Source: an uncultured Bacteroidales bacterium (GTDB lineage Bacteria > Bacteroidota > Bacteroidia > Bacteroidales > F082). Taken from it: 6,364 nucleotides of DNA. The DNA lies in the NCBI GenBank assembly GCA_937877465.1, contig CALFIT010000219.1:1-6364 (forward strand), read 5' to 3'. Below, one piece after another: positions 1 to 5,355 of this stretch. Below the pieces are notes generated by a model. It was not told the origin of the DNA, ran no database searches, and was given only the letters and a program-made list of their open reading frames with translations. Within the stretch, counting starts at the first letter, position 1. The number at the start of each line of letters is the position of its first letter. Both the position numbers and the translations under genes were made by a program.

Positions 1-155
1 GCGGCCTCCTCCGAGAGGCGTTGTTCGCGCAACTCGACACCATTATTATACAAGGTGCGGGCCTGCTGCTGCCGCTTGGCGGCGGTGTCGCACGAGGCCA
101 ACGCCATGCTGAGGGCGAGGAGCAGGAGGATGAGGTTTGTTATTTTTGCTTTCAT
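1..155 (-). CDS. Lipoprotein, N-terminal fragment, probable TPR-like repeat protein
   Basis: Seen: an open frame begins with ATG at 155-153 and runs off the window edge with no stop (51 codons plus two bases). The product starts MKAKITN, then a leucine-rich hydrophobic segment (about residues 8-20), then the lipobox LASC with the acylated cysteine at residue 22. This is a signal peptidase II signal, so the mature protein should be a lipid-anchored envelope protein. After the cysteine comes a short polar linker, then from about residue 31 a helix pattern reading ARTLYNNGVELREQ followed by RLSEEA, which resembles the first helix and turn of a tetratricopeptide repeat. Family knowledge: many Bacteroidota lipoproteins carry TPRs for protein contacts. 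The exact function cannot be told from 51 residues. It lies downstream of fusA but is separated from it by a strong terminator and has its own promoter-like box. Confidence is high for the gene and lipobox, low for the TPR. Confidence 0.8.
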   Translation of the reverse strand, partial: MKAKITNLILLLLALSMALASCDTAAKRQQQARTLYNNGVELREQRLSEEA

Positions 156-172
156 TGACGTGTGTTTTAAGT

Positions 173-216
173 CGGGGATTGAAATCCCCGTTGAAATAGA
201 GTCGCCCTTTCAGGGC
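173..216 (-). repeat. Two-hairpin palindromic element in the leader of the lipoprotein gene
   Basis: Seen: two inverted repeats lie 13 bp apart. The first is CGGGGATT-GA-AATCCCCG (173-190), eight perfect pairs around two bases. The second is GCCCT-TTC-AGGGC (204-216), five perfect pairs with a three-base loop. Both lie between the predicted promoter (227-234) and the ATG at 155, so they would form the 5' untranslated part of the mRNA. Neither is followed by a T-run on the minus strand, so they are not standard terminators. The layout resembles extragenic palindromic (REP-like) elements, and a related arrangement occurs at the end of cinA. Origin and function are inference. Confidence 0.6.
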
Positions 217-226
217 TTTGTCGCTG

Positions 227-255
227 CAAAAATATGGAGAAAAAACGCTTGTCAA
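227..255 (-). promoter_or_regulatory. Bacteroidota-type promoter for the lipoprotein gene
   Basis: Seen: the minus strand reads TATTTTTG at 234-227, an exact match to the TAnnTTTG -7 box of Bacteroidota primary-sigma promoters. A TTGAC stretch at 255-251 lies 18 bases further upstream (counted from the TTG), a plausible -33 element. The start of transcription would fall near 222-224, giving a leader of about 68 nt that begins almost directly at the 204-216 hairpin. A 6-bp inverted repeat (256-274) abuts the -33 element. Confidence 0.6.
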
Positions 256-274
256 GAGGTGTTTTGGGCACCTC
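256..274. repeat. Inverted repeat abutting the -33 region
   Basis: Seen: GAGGTG (256-261) and CACCTC (269-274) are perfect 6-bp inverted arms around a 7-base loop. On the minus strand the right arm ends exactly where TTGAC of the proposed -33 element begins. A T-run does occur downstream, but only about nine bases later, which is too far for a good intrinsic terminator. It could be an operator for the lipoprotein promoter or a weak hairpin with no role. Confidence 0.4.
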
Positions 275-277
275 CGG

Positions 278-361
278 ATTTTGTCCATGTGTTTTTTGGT
301 TGTCCATTTTTAATTCATTGAAGGACAGTGGTATAGTTTTGGCATGGACAAAATTTTGTCC
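278..361. repeat. Cluster of TGTCC/GGACA half-sites with a 12-bp inverted repeat and a 16-bp palindrome
   Basis: Seen: five copies of TGTCC or its complement GGACA lie in about 80 bp (282-286, 302-306 region, 323-327, 346-350, 357-361). ATTTTGTCCATG (278-289) and CATGGACAAAAT (343-354) form a perfect 12-bp inverted repeat with a 53-bp centre. The right arm overlaps GGACAAAATTTTGTCC (346-361), a perfect 16-bp palindrome. The plus strand of the centre also carries TAGTTTTG (334-341), a match to TAnnTTTG pointing towards fusA. The cluster lies upstream of the lipoprotein promoter and after the fusA terminator, so a multi-site operator is the simplest reading. A recombination site is the more speculative one. 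Confidence 0.5.
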
Positions 362-373
362 CTATGAAAATTA

Positions 374-408
374 CAAAAAAACGGGGTGCTGTCAGCCGAC
401 AACACCCC
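374..408 (-). terminator. Intrinsic terminator of fusA
   Basis: Seen: downstream of the fusA stop the minus strand forms GGGGTGTTGTC (408-398), a GGCT loop (397-394) and GACAGCACCCC (393-383). This gives eleven pairs with a single G-U wobble. One G then leads into seven T residues (381-375). This is a textbook rho-independent terminator 20 nt after the stop codon, and it separates fusA transcription from the lipoprotein gene. The opposite strand lacks a T-run, so it acts in one direction only. Confidence 0.92.
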
Positions 409-428
409 AAATTCGTTGCAAAAAACCG

Positions 429-2498
429 TTATTCTTTCTGGTTCCGCTCCTTGACAATCTCCTCCTGCTTGTCCTTCGGCGTCGGCATGTACTGGTGGAA
501 CTCCATCGAGTAGTTGGCGCGACCCGAGGTGAGGTTGCGCAAGGCGGTGGCATAGCCGAACATCTCCATCAGCGGGACGAAGGCGTCGAGCTTCTGCGAA
601 CCCTTGCGGAAACGGCGCATGGCCTCAATGCGGCCACGACGCTTGTTGACGTCGCCGGTCACGTTGCCGATGTAGTCGTCGGGCGTGTTGATTTCCACCT
701 TCATCACCGGCTCAAGCAGCACGGGATTGGCTTTCATGAACGCCTGTTTGAAACACATCTGGGCACAGAGCTGGAAGGCCATGTCGCTGGAATCGACGGG
801 GTGTGAGCTGCCATCGACGAGGACGCACTTCACGTCCACCACGGGATAACCGGCAAAAGGGCCTTTGTTCATGGCCGCCGCCAAACCCTTCTGCACCGAG
901 GGGATGTATTCCTTCGGAATCACGCCGCCCTTGGTGATGTCGACGAACTCGAAGCCATTGCCAGGGTTCGGCTCGAAGCGGATGACGGTGTGGGCGAACT
1001 GGCCCTTGCCGCCGGTCTGCTTCACATAGCGGTAGTTGCACTCGAAAGGCGCGGTGATGGTCTCGCGGAACGACACCGAAGGCGCACCCACCGTCACCGG
1101 AACCTTGAACTCCTCTTTCAGGCGGTCGACGAGGATTTCCAAGTGTAACTCGCCCATGCCCGCGATGATGGTCTCTTCCGTCTCCTCGTCGAAGTGGGCG
1201 TGGAACGACGGGTCTTCGTTGCAGAGCTTCGCCAAGGCCTCGCTCAGCTTGCTGCGGTTTTTCTTGTCGTCGAGGTTCACTTTCATCTCGATGACCGCAG
1301 GCGGTATGTTGATGGATTCCAACAAGATAGGCTGCTGCTCGTCGCAAAGCGTATCGCCTGTCTTGGTGTATTTCATGCCCACTAAGGCCACGATTTCGCC
1401 CGCGCCGGCCTCGCTGATTTCCTCACGTTCCTTCGCCTTGATGCGGAAGATGCGGCCCACGCGCTCGCTCTTCAGTTTGTTGGTGTTATAAACGCTCATG
1501 CCGTTCACCAACTTGCCGCTGAAGATGCGGATGAAGGTCTGCTGCCCCACATACGGGTCGTTGATGAGCTTGAAGGCCAAGGCCGCAAAAGGCTCGTTTT
1601 CAGAGGGATTGCGTTGGTAGGTCTTCTCCTCGTTGGCGGGGTCGTGCGCGATGACAGCCCCCAAGTCTTTCGGCGACGGCAGATAGTCGACGATGGCGTC
1701 CAAAAGAAGCTGGATGCCTTTGTTCTTGTAGGCGGCGCCGCAAAGCACCGGCACCATCATCAGCTTGATGGTGGCCGTGCGGATGGCGGCCATCAGCTTG
1801 TCGGTCGGGATTTCCTTGTCCTCAAGGTAAAGCTCGGCGATTTCGTCGTCCAAGTCGGCCACCTTCTCGATGAGGTTGCGACGAGCTTCAAGGGCTTGCT
1901 CCATCATGTTTTCTGGAATCGGGCCTACGATGCGTTCCTTCTCCACGAAACGCACCGAATTCATCTGCACCAGGTCGACCATGCCTTCAAACGTTGCCTC
2001 AGCCCCGATGGGCAGATGCAGCGGCACGGCGTTGGCACCCAAGTATTTATGCATTTGGTTGACCACTTCTTGGAAGTCGGCACCCGTGCGGTCCATCTTG
2101 TTGACGAAAGCGATACGGGGCACGCGGTATTTGTCGGCTTGGTTCCACACCGTCTCCGACTGCGGCTCCACGCCACCCACGGCGCAAAACACCGCCACCA
2201 TGCCGTCGATGACGCGCAGCGAGCGTTCCACCTCGACGGTGAAATCGACGTGGCCGGGAGTGTCGATGAGGTTGATCTGATAGCCGTTCCAATGCGCGGT
2301 GATGGCCGCCGAAGCGATGGTGATGCCGCGTTCCTGCTCTTGTTTCATAAAGTCCATAGTGGCCTGACCATCATGCGTCTCCCCTACTTTGCGGTTGACG
2401 CCCGTGAAGAATAGGATGCGTTCCGAAACCGTGGTCTTTCCGGCATCGATATGCGCCGCGATACCGATGTTTCTTAATTTTGAAATGTTTAAGCTCAT
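429..2498 (-). CDS. fusA: Elongation factor G-family translational GTPase, possibly a second EF-G copy
   Basis: EF-G is a cytoplasmic GTPase that drives tRNA-mRNA translocation on the ribosome and, with RRF, ribosome recycling. The 689-residue protein is complete. The GTPase motifs are intact: G1 AHIDAGKT (15-22), switch I RGITI with Thr60, G3 DTPGH (79-83, with catalytic-type His83), G4 NKMD (133-136) and a G5 CGAA near 253-256. Domain II follows from about 300, domain III carries GMGELHLEI (447-455), and domain IV carries GGKGQF (496-501), the tip loop GSSHPVDSS (563-571) and NKRRGRIEAM (618-627). Domain V ends with EMFGYAT and LTSGRANYSMEF. It is about 15 residues shorter than E. coli EF-G (704), partly in the G' insert. 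No rpsL, rpsG, tuf or rpsJ flanks it: the neighbours are yifB and a lipoprotein gene. That setting and divergent segments (ASAAITAHW after switch I, RRFRKGSQK in domain IV) suggest a paralogue, but a relocated sole copy is possible. The start fits the family N-terminus; no Shine-Dalgarno is seen. Confidence 0.95.
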   Translation of the reverse strand: MSLNISKLRNIGIAAHIDAGKTTVSERILFFTGVNRKVGETHDGQATMDFMKQEQERGITIASAAITAHWNGYQINLIDTPGHVDFTVEVERSLRVIDGMVAVFCAVGGVEPQSETVWNQADKYRVPRIAFVNKMDRTGADFQEVVNQMHKYLGANAVPLHLPIGAEATFEGMVDLVQMNSVRFVEKERIVGPIPENMMEQALEARRNLIEKVADLDDEIAELYLEDKEIPTDKLMAAIRTATIKLMMVPVLCGAAYKNKGIQLLLDAIVDYLPSPKDLGAVIAHDPANEEKTYQRNPSENEPFAALAFKLINDPYVGQQTFIRIFSGKLVNGMSVYNTNKLKSERVGRIFRIKAKEREEISEAGAGEIVALVGMKYTKTGDTLCDEQQPILLESINIPPAVIEMKVNLDDKKNRSKLSEALAKLCNEDPSFHAHFDEETEETIIAGMGELHLEILVDRLKEEFKVPVTVGAPSVSFRETITAPFECNYRYVKQTGGKGQFAHTVIRFEPNPGNGFEFVDITKGGVIPKEYIPSVQKGLAAAMNKGPFAGYPVVDVKCVLVDGSSHPVDSSDMAFQLCAQMCFKQAFMKANPVLLEPVMKVEINTPDDYIGNVTGDVNKRRGRIEAMRRFRKGSQKLDAFVPLMEMFGYATALRNLTSGRANYSMEFHQYMPTPKDKQEEIVKERNQKE

Positions 2499-2555
2499 TT
2501 TATTCTCTGATTATCAATAATATACAAATTAAAGCTCGCTTTTTGAATCGGGGTG

Positions 2556-2563
2556 CAAAGGTA
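2556..2563 (-). promoter_or_regulatory. Bacteroidota-type -7 box of the fusA promoter
   Basis: Seen: the minus strand reads TACCTTTG, an exact TAnnTTTG match, in the gap between yifB and fusA. It is followed by CACC. No convincing TTTG lies at the expected distance upstream, so the -33 element is weak. Transcription would start near 2552, giving an AT-rich leader of about 53 nt before the ATG at 2498. There is no Shine-Dalgarno sequence; the start codon is preceded by an A-rich stretch (GAATAAA). Confidence 0.7.
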
Positions 2564-2607
2564 CGAAAAAGTTTCGGAATAGCCATGATCCATAAGATTT
2601 TGGATTT

Positions 2608-4140
2608 TCAGCTCCCCCAGTTGTCCCTATCAAGACTCCTATAATTAATCGCCTCCGCGAGATGGTCGGTTTGGATGTATTCGCTGGCGGCAAGGTCGGC
2701 GATGGTACGCGACACTTTGAGGATGCGGTCGTAGGCCCGTGCCGACAGGCCGAGGCGGTTCATGGCGTTCTTGAGCAAAGCGCGGCAAGCCTCGTCCAAG
2801 TCGCAATACTTCTGGATGAGTTGCGTGTTCATCTGCGCGTTGGCGTGGATGGCGGGATAGTCCTTGTAACGTTCCTCCTGAATCTTCCTCGCCTTGATGA
2901 CCCTTTCGCGCACCACCGCACTCGGTTCACCGCTGCTTTTCGACGACAGATCCTTGTAAGCCACAGGCACCACCTCCACATGCAGGTCGATGCGGTCCAT
3001 CAGCGGCCCGCTGATGCGGTTGAGGTATTGCTGCACCATGCCGGGCTTGCAGGTACATTCCTTGTCGGGGTGGTTGTAGTAGCCGCAGGGACAAGGGTTC
3101 ATGGCCGCCACCATCATGAAGTTGGCGGGGAAATCGACGGTCATCTTCGCCCGCGAGATGGTCACGATGCGGTCTTCCATCGGCTGGCGCATCACCTCAA
3201 GCACCGTGCGCTTGAACTCGGGCAGTTCGTCGAGGAAAAGCACGCCGTTGTGGGCGAGCGAGATTTCACCCGGTTGGGGATAGGTGCCGCCGCCTACCAA
3301 ACCCGCATCACTGATAGTGTGGTGCGGACTACGGAAGGGTCGCGTCCTTATCAACGAGGAGTTGCGACCGACCAAACCAGCCACAGAATGGATCTTGGTG
3401 GTCTCCAAGGCCTCGGCCATCGTCAGCGGAGGAAGGATGGTGGGCATACGCTTGGCGAGCATGGTCTTGCCGCTGCCGGGAGGCCCGATGAGGATGACGT
3501 TATGGCCGCCCGCCGCCGCAATCTCAAGGGCGCGTTTGATGTTCTCCTGCCCTTTCACGTCGCTGAAGTCGAACTCGTAGCCGACGTCTTGCCACGACTC
3601 GGTGCTGTCGATGGCCACCGGCATGATTTGGTTCTCGCCGTTGAGGATGGAAACGACCTCGTGGATGTTCTCCACGCCATAGACCTCCAAGCCCTCCACC
3701 ACGGCGGCCTCGCGTGCGTTTTCCTTGGGGACAATCAGTCCGCGTAAGCCTTCCTGTTTGGCTTTGATGGCGATGGGCAGCGTGCCTTTGATGGGGTTGA
3801 GCGTGCCGTCGAGCGAGAGTTCGCCCATGATGATGAATTGTTCGAGAAGGTCGCTGTTCATCTGTTCGGAGGCGGCAAGGATGCCTATGGCGATGGGAAG
3901 GTCGTAGGCCGAGCCTTCCTTGCGGATGTCGGCGGGCGCCATGTTGATGACGATTTTCTTGTGGGGGTAGAAATAGCCGAGGTTGGCGATGGCCGCCTCA
4001 ATGCGTTGCTGGCTCTCCTTGACCGCGTTGTCGGGCAGGCCGACCAGATAAAAATTGATGCCACGGTCGATGTTCACCTCGATGGTGACCGTGATAGCGT
4101 CGATGCCGAAAAGGGCACATCCGAATGTCTTTACTAACAT
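2608..4140 (-). CDS. yifB: YifB/ComM-type Mg-chelatase-like AAA+ ATPase
   Basis: The 510-residue product matches the usual length of the YifB/ComM family. An N-terminal ChlI/Lon-S16-like domain (about 20-160) includes KEGSAYDLPIA (74-84) and GELSLDG (106-112). The AAA+ module has Walker A GPPGSGKT (219-226), the family segment FRSPHHTISDAGLVGGG (269-285), Walker B VLFLDE (300-305), a four-cysteine segment (Cys350, 352, 362, 364) typical of a small metal-binding knuckle, and SGPLMDRIDLHVEV (377-390) near the sensor region. The C-terminal helical domain carries NRLGLSARAYDRILKVSRTIADL (461-483, only partly quoted elsewhere). Known: Vibrio ComM is a hexameric helicase aiding branch migration of DNA taken up in natural transformation; in many other bacteria the role is unknown. 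An upstream ATG at 4188 exists, but MLVKTFGCALFGI at 4140 is the family N-terminus, so 4140 is chosen. No dprA or other competence gene is adjacent, though cinA is two genes upstream. Confidence 0.95.
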   Translation of the reverse strand: MLVKTFGCALFGIDAITVTIEVNIDRGINFYLVGLPDNAVKESQQRIEAAIANLGYFYPHKKIVINMAPADIRKEGSAYDLPIAIGILAASEQMNSDLLEQFIIMGELSLDGTLNPIKGTLPIAIKAKQEGLRGLIVPKENAREAAVVEGLEVYGVENIHEVVSILNGENQIMPVAIDSTESWQDVGYEFDFSDVKGQENIKRALEIAAAGGHNVILIGPPGSGKTMLAKRMPTILPPLTMAEALETTKIHSVAGLVGRNSSLIRTRPFRSPHHTISDAGLVGGGTYPQPGEISLAHNGVLFLDELPEFKRTVLEVMRQPMEDRIVTISRAKMTVDFPANFMMVAAMNPCPCGYYNHPDKECTCKPGMVQQYLNRISGPLMDRIDLHVEVVPVAYKDLSSKSSGEPSAVVRERVIKARKIQEERYKDYPAIHANAQMNTQLIQKYCDLDEACRALLKNAMNRLGLSARAYDRILKVSRTIADLAASEYIQTDHLAEAINYRSLDRDNWGS

Positions 4141-4167
4141 GATACTGAGTTTTAAAGTTTCATGCTG

Positions 4168-4175
4168 CAAAGGAA
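4168..4175 (-). promoter_or_regulatory. Weak Bacteroidota-type -7 box before yifB
   Basis: Seen: the minus strand reads TTCCTTTG, one mismatch from TAnnTTTG, followed by CAG. TTGACA occurs upstream but only about 10-13 bases away, closer than the usual spacing. Transcription from here would start near 4164, about 24 nt before the ATG at 4140. With no strong terminator after gldB, yifB may instead be read through from upstream. Confidence 0.4.
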
Positions 4176-4207
4176 CACCATCTGTCAAGAAAAAGCCGTT
4201 GATTAAA

Positions 4208-4247
4208 CGTTTGTAGTCGACAGTAGTCGTTTGTTGTCGTTTGCTGT
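4208..4247. repeat. Four degenerate 10-bp tandem repeats
   Basis: Seen: the plus strand reads CGTTTGTAGT, CGACAGTAGT, CGTTTGTTGT and CGTTTGCTGT without gaps, followed by a partial unit CGGTTT. Each unit starts with CG and ends with GT. Units 1, 3 and 4 share CGTTTG, while unit 2 differs at three of the first six positions. The array lies in the 154-bp gap between gldB and yifB. It contains no frame of note and no obvious terminator. The 10-bp period is close to one helical turn, so any bound protein would see all units on the same face. Confidence 0.65.
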
Positions 4248-4294
4248 CGGTTTTTTACCTAAACCTCAAGCAGTTACAAATTGCCAACTGGAAA

Positions 4295-5296
4295 CTATTT
4301 CTTTGGCTTATACCCAGAATCTTGGAAAATGTTCTGCAAGTTTTTCCGATCCATCAGTTCGACAAAGTCGCAATCGTTGTTGGAAGCATAGGAACGGATG
4401 ATATTAAGTCCGAAAAACTCGCCAAGGCGCGAGGGCGCGTCATTGCTATAGGCCTGCGTGAAAGGCCCGTCGCCGAAAAACATCATGTAGGCGTCTAGGC
4501 CCGCATCGTAGAGACGGCGGTTGCCCACGATGTCGGCCCAGACCTCACCCTCGTTCTCAACGGCCCATTGCCATTGATGCGCCGAATAGCCGAGCAAAAC
4601 GCTGTCGGGCAAGTTGGGGCACATCGCCTCGACGAAAAAGTTGCGGCGACCGTAGAACACCATTTCCCCGACAATCTGGCCTTGCTTCCTCCATTCGTAA
4701 AGGTAATGCATGTAGAGCTGTTCGGCCACATCCTTGGCCAAGGTCGGCCCATTGCGGCGCAGCGACATGTATCTCGGCATCCCGATTTGGTCATAGACCT
4801 CTTCATCGTCGAGATACCAGTCCAAGGAAATCACTATCTGGTTGTCGATGATTTGGACCGGCGGCTCGTCGGGATGCACACCCGTAATGCAAGTAAAAGC
4901 CTTTTTTGGCAGCTCGATGTCGGGATAATAGTAATGGAAATGTGCCAACACGTCCTCCACCACCGGCTCAACCTGCTTGAGGTCGGGAAACGAGGCTTTC
5001 GCCTTTTGATACAGGAAGACGCTGAACGGATCGGTGGCAAAATCCTTCAGATATTGTACCGCCTCTGTGTTGCCAAGGTCGCCACTGAGAAAGACGCGGT
5101 AACGGTCTTGGCTTTTTATCAGTTCTTGCTGGAAATCGGCGGTGTCCAAGTTGAAGAGCACGTCCTCGTAGCGGTCAAATTCGAGGTCGTATGGCTCTGC
5201 CTTGATGTCGAGCTTGGCCTTGTAGACGGGTGTTTTTTCTTGGCATGAGGCGACCAAGAGCGCGAGGGTGATGATAATTAAGGGTTTTGCTTTCAT
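4295..5296 (-). CDS. gldB: GldB-family gliding motility/envelope lipoprotein
   Basis: The 333-residue product begins MKAKPLIIITLALLVASC. This is a signal peptidase II signal with the lipobox VASC and lipid-attached Cys18, so it should be anchored in the cell envelope. The rest fits the GldB family: a segment around HFHYYYPDIELPKKAF (about 118-133), IISL-type core with LDWYLDDEEVY, then GYSAHQWQW and NEGEVWADIV, and the C-terminal GDGPFTQAYSNDAPSRLG, NIIRSY and a closing SGYKPKK. Known: GldB was found in Flavobacterium as a lipoprotein needed for gliding, and homologues are widespread in non-gliding Bacteroidota, where the role is unclear. The family is related to DUF2268 zincin-like domains, but no HExxH motif is visible here, so a peptidase role is not supported. 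gldC, the usual partner in Flavobacterium, is not next to it. It starts 49 bp after cinA with no promoter-like box between them, so co-transcription is likely. Confidence 0.88.
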   Translation of the reverse strand: MKAKPLIIITLALLVASCQEKTPVYKAKLDIKAEPYDLEFDRYEDVLFNLDTADFQQELIKSQDRYRVFLSGDLGNTEAVQYLKDFATDPFSVFLYQKAKASFPDLKQVEPVVEDVLAHFHYYYPDIELPKKAFTCITGVHPDEPPVQIIDNQIVISLDWYLDDEEVYDQIGMPRYMSLRRNGPTLAKDVAEQLYMHYLYEWRKQGQIVGEMVFYGRRNFFVEAMCPNLPDSVLLGYSAHQWQWAVENEGEVWADIVGNRRLYDAGLDAYMMFFGDGPFTQAYSNDAPSRLGEFFGLNIIRSYASNNDCDFVELMDRKNLQNIFQDSGYKPKK

Positions 5297-5311
5297 TTGC
5301 TTGTGTTTTTG

Positions 5312-5355
5312 CAGGGACTGAGTCGCCTGTATGGGTATGTCGTCCCTACGGGACT
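5312..5355 (-). repeat. REP-like hairpin element overlapping the cinA stop codon
   Basis: Seen: on the minus strand GTCCC-GTA-GGGAC (5354-5342) is a 5-bp hairpin with a 3-base loop, and it contains the cinA stop codon. The same GGGAC can instead pair with a second GTCCC at 5318-5314. That long-range stem extends to eight pairs with one G-U wobble (GTAGGGAC with GTCCCTGC) around a loop of about 23 nt. The three arms can thus form two exclusive structures. It fills nearly the whole cinA-gldB gap. A short A-run, not a T-run, follows on the minus strand, so it is not a standard terminator. GAGTCGCC (5320-5327, plus strand) is shared with the element near the lipoprotein gene (199-206). Confidence 0.55.

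Noticed and set aside
46..288. 80-codon minus-strand frame running through the intergenic repeats
   Set aside because: It reads through both leader hairpins and overlaps the start of the lipoprotein gene in another frame. Its sequence is repeat-derived and not protein-like.
334..408. Small RNA on the plus strand from the TAGTTTTG box to the 383-408 hairpin
   Set aside because: The hairpin has a T-run only on the minus strand, and the box lacks a well-placed -33 element, so a discrete plus-strand RNA is not supported.
1614..2414. 266-codon open frame on the plus strand opposite fusA
   Set aside because: It lies wholly antisense to a clear EF-G gene, is rich in His, Val, Arg and Asp as expected from reversed GC-rich codons, and shows no recognisable domain.
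2588..2608. Possible terminator after yifB (ATCCA...TGGAT)
   Set aside because: The stem is only five AT-rich pairs and no T-run follows on the minus strand.
2662..3747. 361-codon open frame on the plus strand opposite yifB
   Set aside because: It is a shadow of the yifB reading frame with repeated His/Val/Gly-rich composition and no family motif, whereas the minus strand encodes an intact AAA+ ATPase.
4141..4188. Upstream ATG adding 16 residues to yifB
   Set aside because: The extra residues do not resemble the family N-terminus and overlap the candidate promoter. The start at 4140 gives the standard MLVKTFG beginning and the usual length.
4251..4294. Possible terminator after gldB (GGTTT...AAACC and CAGTT...AACTG)
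   Set aside because: Both stems are five weak pairs and no T-run follows on the minus strand, so termination here is not supported.
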